Source: Caldifermentibacillus hisashii (lineage in GTDB: Bacteria; Bacillota; Bacilli; Bacillales; Caldibacillaceae). From it: 64,000 nt of DNA. Both the position numbers and the translations under genes were made by a program. The notes beneath the pieces were generated by a model, which saw only the letters and a list, made by a program, of their open reading frames with translations, was not told the origin of the DNA and searched no databases. The stretch is from assembly GCF_027568575.1 (NCBI RefSeq), contig NZ_JANUVP010000012.1; one strand, written 5' to 3'. Shown here piece by piece: positions 34,572 to 43,799 of this stretch; the first letter of the stretch is position 1, and every line of letters starts with the position of its first letter.

Positions 34572-36719
34572 TTATCCAAACACAAATTTAATCTTTTTCT
34601 CTTGCTCGTCCCATGCTAACTTCGCATTGAATTCTTTATCCTTGCTTTTGAAGCCTTGAATTTGGTCTGTAACTCCATCGGTCAAAAGCTTTTTCAATTG
34701 TGCCTGTGTAATGGTTTTTCCAAGAATTTTTTTTGAGATCGTGAAGGAACAACCGGTCTTTTGATAATTGCTGCAACCGTAGAAGGTACCTTTATCTATA
34801 ACATTTCCGTCGCAAAATTTGCAGTTGCCGAGTTTTCTGGGTGCGGATTTTTTAAATTGACGGGGGACAAAGTTTTCAGTCACCTCACGATCAAACGACC
34901 ATTCGACCGCTTGCTTTGTTGTCTCCGTCACTAAATGGGTAATCATCTTATTCGTCATATCGATAAATTGTTTCGCATTTGCTTTCCCCTCAGCAATTTC
35001 CTTCAGCCGTTGTTCCCATTTTGCCGTCATTTCCGGTGAAGCAAGCAATTCTTTCCCGATTGCGTGTATCAAAATTTTTGCCTTTGCTGTTGCATATACT
35101 AAATTTTTCTTGATTTCGATGTATTTGCGTGATTTCAACATTGTTATAATCCCGGCTCGAGTCGCTTCTGTTCCAAGGCCTTCTGTTTCGTCCAACACCT
35201 TTTCCAATTCTTTGTCTTCTATATGCTTTCCGGCAGTTTTCATCAATGTAATTAACTGTCCTTCTGTATACCGTTTTGGTGGCTGGGTTTTACTTTCCTT
35301 CACGTTGATCTTTTTGACAATGCCGGTTTCGCCTTTTTCAAGTAAAGGTAATTCCGGTTCACCATCTTTTTCATTCGCAGGAATAACTTTACGCCAACCT
35401 TCAGCAAGTTGAACTTTTCCTTTTGATAAAAATGTTGCCCGTCCACCAACAAGGGTCGTAACTGTCGTATATTCGTAAACAGATTTTTCATAATGCGCGG
35501 CCAATAAGCTTTTAATGATCAAATCATAAATTTTTTGCTCGTCGGCACTTAATTTTTCAGGATCCTTCACTTGTTCGGTCGGGATAATTGCATAGTGATC
35601 GGTTACCTTTTTCTCATTTACATATCGTTTATTGTTGCGGATGGACGAAATCGGTAAAGGGAAAAATTCGGCATACTTTTCTATCCGGGAAATCTTATGT
35701 AAGATATCCGGAAACATGTCCGCCTCACCCGGTGTCACGTAGCGGGAATCGGAACGCGGATAGGAAACGATTCCTTTTTGGTATAAACCTTGCAAGATAT
35801 CGAGTGTTTTTTTCGGCGGGAATTTATATAAGCGATTTGTCTCCGCTTGTAACGCCGACAAATTATAAAGCATCGGTGGATGGTATTCTTTTTTCTCCCG
35901 CTTTACATCAGTAATTTCAGCCGGCTTGCCGTTACAAAATTGAGCAATTTTTGCGGCCATGTCAGCTTTCTTAATCCGGGAATCCCCATCCACTTCCCAT
36001 TTGCCTTTATATTTTTTCCCATTTATGAAAAATTCACCAATGACTTCCCAAAAAGGTTCCGATACAAATTGTTCGATTTCGAGCTCGCGTTTCACAATGA
36101 GTGCAAGGGTTGGCGTCTGCACACGGCCGACCGAAAACACGTCGGAAAACCCTTTTTCCTTTAAAAGAATACTGTACAGTCGGGATGCATTCATGCCAAC
36201 AATCCAGTCACTGCATGCACGGGTATAGGCCTCAAAATATAAATTTTTCGTCTCGGTTTCATCCCGAAGATTCCGAAAACCTTCTTTAATGGCCTTAGGG
36301 GTCAAGGAAGAGATCCAAAGCCGTTTCATTGGCTGTTTGGCTTTCGTCAAACGGAGAATATTACGGATGATCAGTTCTCCTTCTCGTCCGGCGTCACCTG
36401 CATGAATAATTTCGGTTATCCTAGGGTCGTTTATAAATTTTTTTATGACCGAAAATTGTTTTGCCTTATCTTTACTTACTTGATATTGGAATTGAGACGG
36501 AATCATCGGTAAGGTGGCCAAGGTCCATTTTTTCCATTCGGGGTTATATTTTTCCGGCGGGACAAGTTCACATAAGTGACCAATGGCCCATGTCATGAAA
36601 GCGCCATCCGGAAAAATCTCATTCGGTAAAAGTTCAATGTATCCTTGTGCTTTTTTATTTTTAAATACGGAGGCGAGTGTCCGTGCTTGATCCGGTTTTT
36701 CAGCAATAATCAGCTGCAT
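34572..36719 (-). CDS. topB: DNA topoisomerase III
   Basis: Type IA topoisomerase that relaxes and decatenates DNA, 715 residues. The N-terminal Toprim domain has IIAEKPDQA and DAGREGEL. The catalytic tyrosine is in GIVSYPRSDSRYV. The C-terminus carries one zinc-ribbon-like module (CKFCDGNVIDKGTFYGCSNY), followed by a C-terminal tail with WDEQEKKIKFVFG. Length and motifs match Bacillus TopB. Single gene. Confidence 0.95.
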   Translation of the reverse strand: MQLIIAEKPDQARTLASVFKNKKAQGYIELLPNEIFPDGAFMTWAIGHLCELVPPEKYNPEWKKWTLATLPMIPSQFQYQVSKDKAKQFSVIKKFINDPRITEIIHAGDAGREGELIIRNILRLTKAKQPMKRLWISSLTPKAIKEGFRNLRDETETKNLYFEAYTRACSDWIVGMNASRLYSILLKEKGFSDVFSVGRVQTPTLALIVKRELEIEQFVSEPFWEVIGEFFINGKKYKGKWEVDGDSRIKKADMAAKIAQFCNGKPAEITDVKREKKEYHPPMLYNLSALQAETNRLYKFPPKKTLDILQGLYQKGIVSYPRSDSRYVTPGEADMFPDILHKISRIEKYAEFFPLPISSIRNNKRYVNEKKVTDHYAIIPTEQVKDPEKLSADEQKIYDLIIKSLLAAHYEKSVYEYTTVTTLVGGRATFLSKGKVQLAEGWRKVIPANEKDGEPELPLLEKGETGIVKKINVKESKTQPPKRYTEGQLITLMKTAGKHIEDKELEKVLDETEGLGTEATRAGIITMLKSRKYIEIKKNLVYATAKAKILIHAIGKELLASPEMTAKWEQRLKEIAEGKANAKQFIDMTNKMITHLVTETTKQAVEWSFDREVTENFVPRQFKKSAPRKLGNCKFCDGNVIDKGTFYGCSNYQKTGCSFTISKKILGKTITQAQLKKLLTDGVTDQIQGFKSKDKEFNAKLAWDEQEKKIKFVFG

Positions 36720-36919
36720 TTAAGAGAGAAACCTCCCTTTCGTTTTTAAACATGATTTGTTCCTAGATTTCATTATAAAAGTTAAGGTCAAAAAAACAAG
36801 ATATAACTAAAAAATAAACTAAATCTAATGAATGAATTCCCCCTGTACAGTAATCGCCATATTGGAAAAAAATGATAAAGAGGGGTAAAATAACATTAAA
36901 TTGGAAATGGGGGATGATA

Positions 36920-37750
36920 ATGTCCAAATCACTACAAGGAACGACTACATTACATAATGGTGTGAAAATGCCGTATTTTGGTTTAGGTGTTTATAAGGTT
37001 AAGGATGGCAAAGAAGTTATTAACACAGTAAAGACGGCTCTGGAAGTCGGCTATCGGGCCATTGATACAGCTGCCCTTTATGATAATGAAGAAGGAGTCG
37101 GCCAAGCAATTAAAGAAAGCGGCATCCCACGGGAAGAACTATTTATTACAACAAAGGTTTGGAATACCGATCAAGGTTACGACAAAACGCTAAAAGCCTT
37201 TGAAATCAGTATGAAAAAACTTGGACTTGATTATCTTGATCTGTACTTGATTCATTGGCCGGGGAAAGATAAATATGTGGATACATGGCGGGCACTTGAG
37301 AAATTGTATAAAGATGGAAGGGTTCGAGCCATCGGAGTCAGTAATTTTAAAATTCACCATTTGCAAACATTGATGGAACAGTCTGAGGAAAAACCGGTGA
37401 TCAATCAAGTCGAACTTCACCCGTATTTATCTCAAAAAGACCTTCTTTCCTTTTGTAAAAAACAACAAATTGCCGTGGAAGCATGGGGTCCGCTTGGCAG
37501 AGGCCGGTTGCTGAATGATCCGACGCTCATAGAAATCGGGCAAAAGTACGGAAAAACAGCTGCGCAAGTGACATTACGGTGGCATTTGCAAAATGATGTA
37601 ATCGTAATTCCAAAATCCGTTACACCGTCAAGAATTAAAGAAAATGCGGATATATTTGATTTCGAATTAACCGCGGAAGATATGGAGAGAATTGATGCCC
37701 TGAATAAAAACGAACGGACCGGAAAAGATCCGGATCAATTTCTGTTTTAA
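36920..37750 (+). CDS. yvgN: Aldo/keto reductase YvgN (glyoxal reductase)
   Basis: NADPH-dependent reductase of glyoxal/methylglyoxal. From ATG 36920 it is 276 residues, exactly the length of B. subtilis YvgN, and the catalytic tetrad is visible (DTAALYDNEEG with Asp/Tyr, a Lys in TTKVWN, a His in YLIHWPGKDKY). The C-terminal NADPH-binding IPKSVTPSRIKENADIFDF is conserved. An upstream frame would add 16 residues but lacks a ribosome site; GGGGG lies 6 nt before 36920. Confidence 0.92.
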   Translation: MSKSLQGTTTLHNGVKMPYFGLGVYKVKDGKEVINTVKTALEVGYRAIDTAALYDNEEGVGQAIKESGIPREELFITTKVWNTDQGYDKTLKAFEISMKKLGLDYLDLYLIHWPGKDKYVDTWRALEKLYKDGRVRAIGVSNFKIHHLQTLMEQSEEKPVINQVELHPYLSQKDLLSFCKKQQIAVEAWGPLGRGRLLNDPTLIEIGQKYGKTAAQVTLRWHLQNDVIVIPKSVTPSRIKENADIFDFELTAEDMERIDALNKNERTGKDPDQFLF

Positions 37751-37759
37751 TGTGAATGG

Positions 37760-37789
37760 AAAAGGATAGTGCCAATACTATCCTTTTTT
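37760..37789 (+). terminator. yvgN terminator
   Basis: AAAAGGATAGT pairs with ACTATCCTTTTTT around a short loop. Confidence 0.88.
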
Positions 37790-37935
37790 ACTGGATAAAT
37801 TTGAAGGGCTGAATTTTGCTGAACTTTTCACATCCTTGTAGAGAACAATGTTAGATAAAATTTTTGCCACTACCTACTAATATGAAAATTCTTCCAGGTT
37901 AAAAGCCGCCGCCAATATGATTAGTCGCTACTAAA

Positions 37936-38853
37936 TTATTTTCCGCCACTTCCTGTTAACTCCGGAAAATCATCCAAATAAGGTGCTTCTATATCTATTT
38001 TTTCCATCGTCAAAGGATGAATAACCGATAAATATTTTGCATGTAAGGCTTGACGATAAAATAGAGGCTTCCCGCCATATAAAACGTCACCAACAAGCGG
38101 ATGACCAATAGATGAAAGGTGAACCCGAATTTGGTGGGTACGTCCTGTATCAAGGCGACAAATGATTTGGCTCAAATTTTTTACTGCATCGAAACTAATC
38201 ACTTCATAATGGGTGACAGCCGGTTGACCTGTGTATGAAATGCGTCTTCTGGTCGGATGATGGCGGTCACGACCAATAGGCGCATTAATTGTACCTTTTT
38301 TCTTCTGTAATTTTCCATGAACAATCGCCATATAGGTACGTTTTATTTTGCGTTTTTCCAATTGTTTATCAAGAATGCCGCCGATAAAGGATGATTTTGC
38401 AAATAAAACGGCACCACTTGTATCTTTATCAAGCCGGTGGATATGTTGTACTTTGGCAGGTTCATTCTTTACCGCTAAATAATGGACAATCCGATTTGCC
38501 AAAGTATCCGTGTCAGCAGAAGTGTTTGGATGTGTTGCCAGTTGTGCCGGTTTATTGGCAATCAACAAAAAATCATCTTCAAACAATATTTGCACAGATT
38601 GAGGTGAAGGTTTGTTGCCGTAGTCTGCTTCAAAAAATATATTTTCAAAAATAAGCTGATCACCCGCTCTTAATTTGTTGGCAAATGGAACGGAAAGACC
38701 GTTTTGTTTCACCATCTTGTCCATTCTCATTTGGTGAATGCGTTTTTTGGCCAACTGCCATTTATTTTTCAATAAATCATCAATGGAAATCCCATCCCAT
38801 TCTGCAGGAACTACTACATGCAGGTGGTTGTCCAATTTCTCTACTTTGATCAT
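37936..38853 (-). CDS. RluA-family pseudouridine synthase (YhcT-like)
   Basis: Converts uridine to pseudouridine in rRNA, 305 residues. The N-terminal S4-like region is followed by the RluA catalytic domain: catalytic Asp in HRLDKDTSGAVLFAKS, then GRTHQIRVHLSSIGHPLVGDVLYG. The ATG at 38853 is preceded by GGTGATC, matching the 16S anti-SD; an ATG at 38865 would add four residues. The YhcU-like gene is divergent and adjacent, as yhcT/yhcU are neighbours in B. subtilis, which points to YhcT. Confidence 0.88.
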   Translation of the reverse strand: MIKVEKLDNHLHVVVPAEWDGISIDDLLKNKWQLAKKRIHQMRMDKMVKQNGLSVPFANKLRAGDQLIFENIFFEADYGNKPSPQSVQILFEDDFLLIANKPAQLATHPNTSADTDTLANRIVHYLAVKNEPAKVQHIHRLDKDTSGAVLFAKSSFIGGILDKQLEKRKIKRTYMAIVHGKLQKKKGTINAPIGRDRHHPTRRRISYTGQPAVTHYEVISFDAVKNLSQIICRLDTGRTHQIRVHLSSIGHPLVGDVLYGGKPLFYRQALHAKYLSVIHPLTMEKIDIEAPYLDDFPELTGSGGK

Positions 38854-39049
38854 GTGATCACCCATTCTTTTTAAAGTTCTCCAAAACTAACTGTTTTTCA
38901 CTGGTTAACCTGAAATTTCCACAGACAAATGATTTGTTCATGAGTATAATTATTGTTATCTTATACACATAGGGAAATTATTTTATCGAGTAAATCCGGA
39001 ACAGTATTTTACATTATTCTAGAAAATTGTCCAAAAGGTGGGTTTGATC

Positions 39050-39448
39050 TTGAAGATTGTATATGCTTCCACCCCGGAGCAAGAGAAAAAAATAAATCAT
39101 TTAGTTGAATATTTCTACTCAAATATCTTACCGAAATATTTTACGGATAAACAAATAAATGAATTCATCAAAATGAACTTTTTAAATATTAATGATTTTG
39201 ATAATCAGTCTGACACGTTAAAAGAAGCTTATCAAATTATAGCGTGCTTGGAAACAATTTGTTTTCTTATTGAATCGGAAAGTCTTGAGAAAGAAAAATA
39301 CCAAAAAATGTTTAATAAAAACGCACAAATCTTAAACAATCTTGGTTTTTCATTTCCTTTTTCTTATGAAAACTTTTTAGAAACTAAAAATGTTTCAATG
39401 GAAATGGGCAGTATTCATGTGAAAGCTGCCAATCATTGGCTCGTATAA
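39050..39448 (+). CDS. YhcU-like protein (DUF5365)
   Basis: This is a 132-residue soluble helical protein of unknown function. The N-terminus KIVYASTPEQEKKINHLVEYFYSNILPKYF and its location beside the YhcT-like synthase identify it as the YhcU/DUF5365 family. I chose TTG 39050, since AAAGGTGGG lies 7 nt upstream; a GTG at 39038 overlaps that site. It ends 16 nt before ypsA and they are probably co-transcribed. Confidence 0.78.
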   Translation: MKIVYASTPEQEKKINHLVEYFYSNILPKYFTDKQINEFIKMNFLNINDFDNQSDTLKEAYQIIACLETICFLIESESLEKEKYQKMFNKNAQILNNLGFSFPFSYENFLETKNVSMEMGSIHVKAANHWLV

Positions 39449-39464
39449 TTTGGGTGATTGCATA

Positions 39465-40013
39465 ATGAAACGTCTCGTGATTACAGGTTACAAACCGCAT
39501 GAATTAGGGATTTTTCATTCGAATCATCCGGGAATCCCTTATATTAAAAAAGCGATCAAAAAGCAGCTTATCCCTTTGTTGGAAGAAGGTCTTGAATGGG
39601 TTTTGTTGAGTGGCCAATTAGGCGTTGAAACATGGGCGGCGGAAGTAATTATGGACTTGCAATGTGAGTATCCAAAGCTAAAATATGCCGTAATTACCCC
39701 ATTTCTTGATCAGGAAAAAAACTGGAAAGAGGAAAAACAAGAGAAATATGAGGAGATTTTATTGAACGCTGATTTTCATTCGACGGTTACGAAAAAGCCG
39801 TATGAAGGACCATGGCAGTTCGTTGCGAAAAACAAATTTTTTATCCGAAATTCGGATGGTCTTTTACTTGTTTATGACGATGAAAAAGTCGGCTCCCCAC
39901 AATACATATTGAAAATGGCGAAAATTTATGCCGAGACTCATGACTATCAATTACTTGTCATCAATTCCGATGATTTGCAAGCATTAATTGATGAAGATAT
40001 GGATAACGGTTAG
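39465..40013 (+). CDS. ypsA: YpsA-family protein (DUF1273, SLOG fold)
   Basis: Protein of 182 residues related to YpsA, a SLOG-superfamily protein linked to Firmicute cell division and stress. Typical features are the starting MKRLVITGYKPHELGIF, the conserved LLSGQLGVETWAAE, and the WQFVAKNKFFIRNSDGLLLVYD stretch. The ATG is preceded by GGGTGAT; an upstream in-frame start would overlap it. It follows the YhcU-like gene with a 16-nt gap. Confidence 0.9.
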   Translation: MKRLVITGYKPHELGIFHSNHPGIPYIKKAIKKQLIPLLEEGLEWVLLSGQLGVETWAAEVIMDLQCEYPKLKYAVITPFLDQEKNWKEEKQEKYEEILLNADFHSTVTKKPYEGPWQFVAKNKFFIRNSDGLLLVYDDEKVGSPQYILKMAKIYAETHDYQLLVINSDDLQALIDEDMDNG

Positions 40014-40080
40014 TCATGTTTAAAGGAAAGCTTTGTGTGTTTTATAAAGCCGTATAAAGCAATTGCGGTGAAGCAGTAAA

Positions 40081-40115
40081 AGCGGAAACCGGCCGGGTAT
40101 GGTTTCCGCTCTTTC
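40081..40115. terminator. Terminator between ypsA and the bdb pair
   Basis: AGCGGAAACC and GGTTTCCGCT form a perfect 10-bp stem followed by CTTTC, between convergent genes. Confidence 0.78.
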
Positions 40116-40132
40116 ATCCGGAAAAACAAAAA

Positions 40133-40543
40133 CTATTTCAAAACATTTTCCTCAAACCAGTCTTGGAACTCGTCCTTTTTCTTTTCTCCATGAATCCGAG
40201 CCACTTCTTTTCCATTTTCAAAATGAATAATTGTCGGTGTGCCCTCAATTTTATAATCATCCCAACCTTGTTCATATTGCAAGACATCATATATTTGCAA
40301 ATCAATGTTCAAATCTTCGGCGAGCGGAACGACAATTGGCGTTGTTTTTTGACAATGGATACATTCCGGGCTATAAAAATACACAGTGGCCGTACCGTCA
40401 TTTTTCAATTCATCCTGCAGTTCATCCGGTGTTACAGAATTTTTATAGTAGTCCTGTGCATCGTTCTCCTGGGCATTATTTAAAAAGGCAATCGCTGCAA
40501 AAAGAACAACGATAATTCCTAAAAAAATCAATACTTTTTTCAT
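40133..40543 (-). CDS. Membrane-anchored thioredoxin-like thiol-disulfide oxidoreductase (BdbA-like)
   Basis: Extracytoplasmic oxidoreductase, 136 residues. One N-terminal hydrophobic helix (residues 4-21) anchors a thioredoxin fold with active site Cys61-Ile-His-Cys64 and the cis-proline loop EGTPTIIHF. CIHC resembles oxidase-type active sites. It overlaps the DsbB-like gene by 4 bp, so the two likely form an exchange pair, with the DsbB-like protein reoxidising it through quinone. B. subtilis BdbA (137 residues) is the closest in size. Confidence 0.85.
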   Translation of the reverse strand: MKKVLIFLGIIVVLFAAIAFLNNAQENDAQDYYKNSVTPDELQDELKNDGTATVYFYSPECIHCQKTTPIVVPLAEDLNIDLQIYDVLQYEQGWDDYKIEGTPTIIHFENGKEVARIHGEKKKDEFQDWFEENVLK

Positions 40544-41007
40544 TTATTTCCCTCCTTCAAGCCTTTCCTGATCATAAAACTAATCATAAAGATTATAATA
40601 AATGCAGTTAATGCTAAAAACGGAATAGTAATAAAACCAAACCAATTGATGTACTGAGCTGTACAGGGGACTCTTCCACAAAATAAAGGCCCTTCTCCTG
40701 CGAAAGATAATTTTTGTAAACAGTAATGATAAAGGGATATCGATCCGCCGACCGCCGATAAAATCATGGCATACAAACTCATGTTCCAATCTTTTTTCAC
40801 ATAGGCAACCCCAAGCAAAATCGTCATCGGATACATAAAAATTCGTTGGAGCCAGCATAAGTCACAAGGCTCATAATGTTTAACTTCAGAAAAATATAAA
40901 CTGCCAAAAGTCGCAATAATCGAAACAGCCCAGCTACTAAAAAATAACCAGTCAGTTTTTTTCTTTGCCAAGTATTTCCCCACCTTTTTCCAAGTACCAT
41001 CTTTCAT
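40540..41007 (-). CDS. bdbC: Disulfide bond formation protein, DsbB family (BdbC/BdbB-like)
   Basis: Quinone-dependent oxidase of the thiol-disulfide relay, 155 residues and four hydrophobic helices. The redox pairs are Cys48/Cys51 (EPCDLCWLQR) and Cys110/Cys115 (FCGRVPC), placed in the two outer loops as in DsbB. It supports formation of disulfides in secreted proteins. The distance to the BdbA-like partner shows an operon of two genes. The symbol follows the widespread Bacillus BdbC usage, although BdbB would also fit. Confidence 0.88.
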   Translation of the reverse strand: MKDGTWKKVGKYLAKKKTDWLFFSSWAVSIIATFGSLYFSEVKHYEPCDLCWLQRIFMYPMTILLGVAYVKKDWNMSLYAMILSAVGGSISLYHYCLQKLSFAGEGPLFCGRVPCTAQYINWFGFITIPFLALTAFIIIFMISFMIRKGLKEGNK

Positions 41008-41161
41008 ATTTCAGAAATAAAAGGTCAAACTTAAAATAATTGTACCATATGTTTCATTTTTCATGTTCTTTAAATACTTGGATAAATGGACTTATTTTTT
41101 TATAAAAAAGGGAAATTTTGTTCCATTGATTTTCCAGAGAATAGTAAAAAAATAAAAAGGC

Positions 41162-41213
41162 CTGTTTATGGAGTGAAACGTGAAAATACCAACGTGTTTC
41201 TCACCATAAACAG
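41162..41213 (-). terminator. yhdB terminator
   Basis: On the minus strand CTGTTTATGG/CCATAAACAG pair around an inner imperfect GTGAAACG-type stem, followed by CCTTTTTATTTTTTTAC. Confidence 0.75.
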
Positions 41214-41247
41214 TCCGGAATTTTGTTTCTTTCGCTTTTTTCACCAG

Positions 41248-41496
41248 TCAAACCGAGTAAAGAACATCTTGTTGCATGATGGTTGCTTTATCATTCGCAT
41301 AAGCGGCATATTGCAATAAAGCATATAGATGTTTTTCCACAATTGTATCATTTTTTTGATAGTAATAAGCATGTAAAAAATGTTCAATTCGTTTTGATAA
41401 AAAATCATCCTTTGTGCGGACCATGAGTATTAGCAAATTATCCCATTGGGAACGGTATGTGTAATACAATGCGCGATCATAATCTGCTTTGTTCAT
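41248..41496 (-). CDS. YhdB-like small protein
   Basis: The 82-residue protein has MNKADYDRALYYTYRSQWDN at its start and LILMVRTKDDFLSKRIEHFLHAYY in the middle; I recognise this as the YhdB family of Bacillus. Function is unknown. It has no membrane segment. AGGAGGTCA precedes the ATG on the minus strand. A nice terminator follows. Confidence 0.8.
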   Translation of the reverse strand: MNKADYDRALYYTYRSQWDNLLILMVRTKDDFLSKRIEHFLHAYYYQKNDTIVEKHLYALLQYAAYANDKATIMQQDVLYSV

Positions 41497-41677
41497 GTAT
41501 TGACCTCCTTTTTTCAGGAGTTAATGATATTGTATGCGGAAATAAGATATTTTTGTAAAGTAAATCTTAACAAAACGATATTTCTGGGGACGTATTTTTT
41601 TACCAGTATATTCGCAGGTTAACAAAACGAAACAAGTGAAAAATAAAAAATGAACGCAGGAAAAACTAATTAGCTGG

Positions 41678-42667
41678 ATGTGGAAGCAAATGAGAGTGGT
41701 TGTTAAATACGGATTCATTTTTATTTTCTTTTTCTTATTCATGCCTGACCAAGGTCGTGCTTATATGGTTGATGCAGTAGATGGTTATACGATAGAACAA
41801 TTAGAGGCGGATCTAAAAGGGATTAATAAACAATTTAAAAATAATTTAACCATAAAACAAATAGGAACGAGTCATTTTCACCAGCCGATTTGGGCAATAA
41901 AACTTGGTAAAGGGGAAGAATCAATTTTACTTATCGGGGCACATCATGGCCGGGAATGGATCAGCTCTAATTTGCTTATGGTGATGTTGGAAAGATACGC
42001 TGATGCCTATCAACATAAGAAAAAAATCGGGAAATTCGATTCGAACATATTTGATAAAGTTTCCATTTGGTTTGTACCAATGTTAAATCCGGACGGGGTA
42101 GATATTCAACAAGGGAAACTTCCGGTGCAGAACAAGCGAGATTTTATCTTCATGAATGACGGTAGTCTTAATTTTAAAAGATGGAAAGCAAATGGCATCG
42201 GAATTGATTTAAATCGGCAATATCCGTCCGGCTGGCAAGACGTTCCCGGCAGTCCTTTTCCGTCTTATAAAGGTTATAAAGGAAAGCGACCGTTTGAGGC
42301 AAAAGAAGTACAAGCAGTCGTTCGTTTTATAGAAGAAATAAATCCGATGTCGGCAATTGCTTACCATTCATCCGGGCAAGAAATTTTTTGGCAATACGGT
42401 GCCCGGCAAAATATCGTTAGGGATTATTTTTTGGCAACCAAATTAGCCGAATTAACCGGTTATTCTTTGTCGATCCCGCCTGAAGAAGCCAATGGAGGGG
42501 GATTTACCGATTGGTTTATTGAAGAATACGGGAAGCCGGCATTTACTCTCGAATTGACCGATTTTCATCAAGAATCCAACCCGCCCATAAGGAAGCTTTG
42601 GGAGGAATGGCGCCGAAACAGACTGGTTGGCATTTATCTGGCAAGCGAAATGGCCAATTGGAGATAG
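41678..42667 (+). CDS. Secreted M14 zinc carboxypeptidase, gamma-D-glutamyl-diamino acid endopeptidase-like
   Basis: Probable peptidoglycan hydrolase, 329 residues. A basic N-terminus and a hydrophobic stretch ending before RAYMVDA look like a signal peptide. Zinc-binding His and Glu are in GAHHGREWISS, the third ligand region is SAIAYHSSGQEI, and the catalytic Glu is in FTLELTDFHQE. The DLNRQYPSGWQDVP motif is typical of the YqgT/ENP1 group. No LysM repeat is present. The exact start is uncertain: ATG 41678 or ATG 41690, neither with a strong ribosome site. Confidence 0.85.
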   Translation: MWKQMRVVVKYGFIFIFFFLFMPDQGRAYMVDAVDGYTIEQLEADLKGINKQFKNNLTIKQIGTSHFHQPIWAIKLGKGEESILLIGAHHGREWISSNLLMVMLERYADAYQHKKKIGKFDSNIFDKVSIWFVPMLNPDGVDIQQGKLPVQNKRDFIFMNDGSLNFKRWKANGIGIDLNRQYPSGWQDVPGSPFPSYKGYKGKRPFEAKEVQAVVRFIEEINPMSAIAYHSSGQEIFWQYGARQNIVRDYFLATKLAELTGYSLSIPPEEANGGGFTDWFIEEYGKPAFTLELTDFHQESNPPIRKLWEEWRRNRLVGIYLASEMANWR

Positions 42668-42701
42668 AAAGAAGCAAAAGAGAGCTGTCACTCATGAAAC
42701 G

Positions 42702-42738
42702 ACAATCAGTGGGGAATTGGAATCGCCGCACTGATTGT
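42702..42738. terminator. Terminator between the M14 peptidase gene and gltC
   Basis: ACAATCAGTG/CACTGATTGT form a 10-bp stem, and the flanks TCACTC/GAGTGA extend it. The core resembles the hairpin repeat family, but the constant flanks are absent. Confidence 0.75.
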
Positions 42739-42752
42739 TTGAGAGTGAAAAA

Positions 42753-43655
42753 TTACTGAAATCTTTCTAACTTTGTAAAGAAGTCAACAACAAATTGGTG
42801 AAAAATTTTTTCCGATGGTGCCAGTTCACGTGTTTTCGGCGTTATAATGCCTACTGTTCTTTTAACTTCAGGAAAGGAAATCGCAATTTTTTTCGTCATT
42901 CTTGGAATATTGTTAATCAATGTATTTTCCGGTAAAATGCTAACACCAATCCCGGCCGAAACCAAGCCCTTAATGGCATCGATATCTTCACCCTCAGAGG
43001 TTATTCGCGGAAAGAAGCCGGCACTTTTACAAGCATCGATGGCAATTTTTCGTAAAATATAACCTTCCGAAAACAAAACAAAATCTTCTTCTTTCAGTTC
43101 ACTTAATTGAATATGGTCCCTGTCAGATAACGGGTGAAGCAAAGGAACTAAGGCAGAGAATTTTTCCGAGAATAAAATATCCACTCTAATATCTGAATCT
43201 TCAGGAGGCGTCGGACCCAAGAACGAAATATTAATATCGCCACTTTTAACCGCTTTACTTAAATAAGCATATGAACCTTGTCTCAAGTGAAAACTGACTG
43301 TCGGATGAATTACTTTAAAATTTGAAATAATCGTTGGTAATAAATGGTTAACAAAACTAGACGGATAACCGATTTTCACCGTGCCGTGTTCCGGATCTAA
43401 GTATTGATCGACTTTTTCTTTTGCATAATCGATTGCTTGCAAAGCCTTTTTAACATGAACTAAAAATGTTTTTCCAATATCAGTTAATTTTAAATTTCTT
43501 CCTACTCGTTCAAACAACATAACCCCTAATTCATCTTCCAGTTTAGCGATTTGTAAACTGATGGCCGATTGAGCAACATGGAGATGGTCGGCTGCTTCTG
43601 TCATATGTTCCCGCTCGGCTACTTCAACAAAATACCGTAATTGTCGTAATTCCAA
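42753..43655 (-). CDS. gltC: LysR-family regulator GltC
   Basis: Activator of glutamate synthase genes, 300 residues. The N-terminal winged helix starts MELRQLRYFVEVAEREHMTEAADHLHVAQSAIS, and a LysR substrate-binding domain follows. It is divergent from gltA, the classic gltC-gltAB arrangement of Bacillus; GltC responds to 2-oxoglutarate and glutamate. GAGGGGA-type ribosome site upstream of the ATG. The shared intergenic region holds the expected operator dyad. Confidence 0.9.
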   Translation of the reverse strand: MELRQLRYFVEVAEREHMTEAADHLHVAQSAISLQIAKLEDELGVMLFERVGRNLKLTDIGKTFLVHVKKALQAIDYAKEKVDQYLDPEHGTVKIGYPSSFVNHLLPTIISNFKVIHPTVSFHLRQGSYAYLSKAVKSGDINISFLGPTPPEDSDIRVDILFSEKFSALVPLLHPLSDRDHIQLSELKEEDFVLFSEGYILRKIAIDACKSAGFFPRITSEGEDIDAIKGLVSAGIGVSILPENTLINNIPRMTKKIAISFPEVKRTVGIITPKTRELAPSEKIFHQFVVDFFTKLERFQ

Positions 43656-43692
43656 ATGTTTCCCCTCCTAATCATTTACTAATCGTTTTTTG

Positions 43693-43746
43693 AGATAGTT
43701 TCTATCTTAATAATATATTGTTTGTATCAATTTGAAAATATATAAT
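43693..43746 (+). promoter_or_regulatory. gltA promoter and GltC operator candidate
   Basis: A 15-bp palindrome AGATAGTTTCTATCT (43693-43707) precedes a promoter TTGTTT (43718-43723) and TATAAT (43741-43746) with a 17-bp spacer. The dyad sits where GltC boxes are expected, between the divergent genes. Assignment to GltC is inferred from position. Confidence 0.65.
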
Positions 43747-43799
43747 TAGTACTACAACGAAAATTCAGAAAGGGACTAAACGGAAACGAGGGGAATCAT

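Noticed and set aside
41086..41319. Open frame of 77 codons between bdbC and the yhdB-like gene
   Set aside because: It overlaps the yhdB terminator and the 3' end of that gene on the other strand, and has no ribosome site.
42702..42738. Hairpin after the M14 gene as another copy of the dispersed repeat
   Set aside because: The AATCAGTG core is similar, but none of the constant flanking sequence is present; it is listed only as a terminator.
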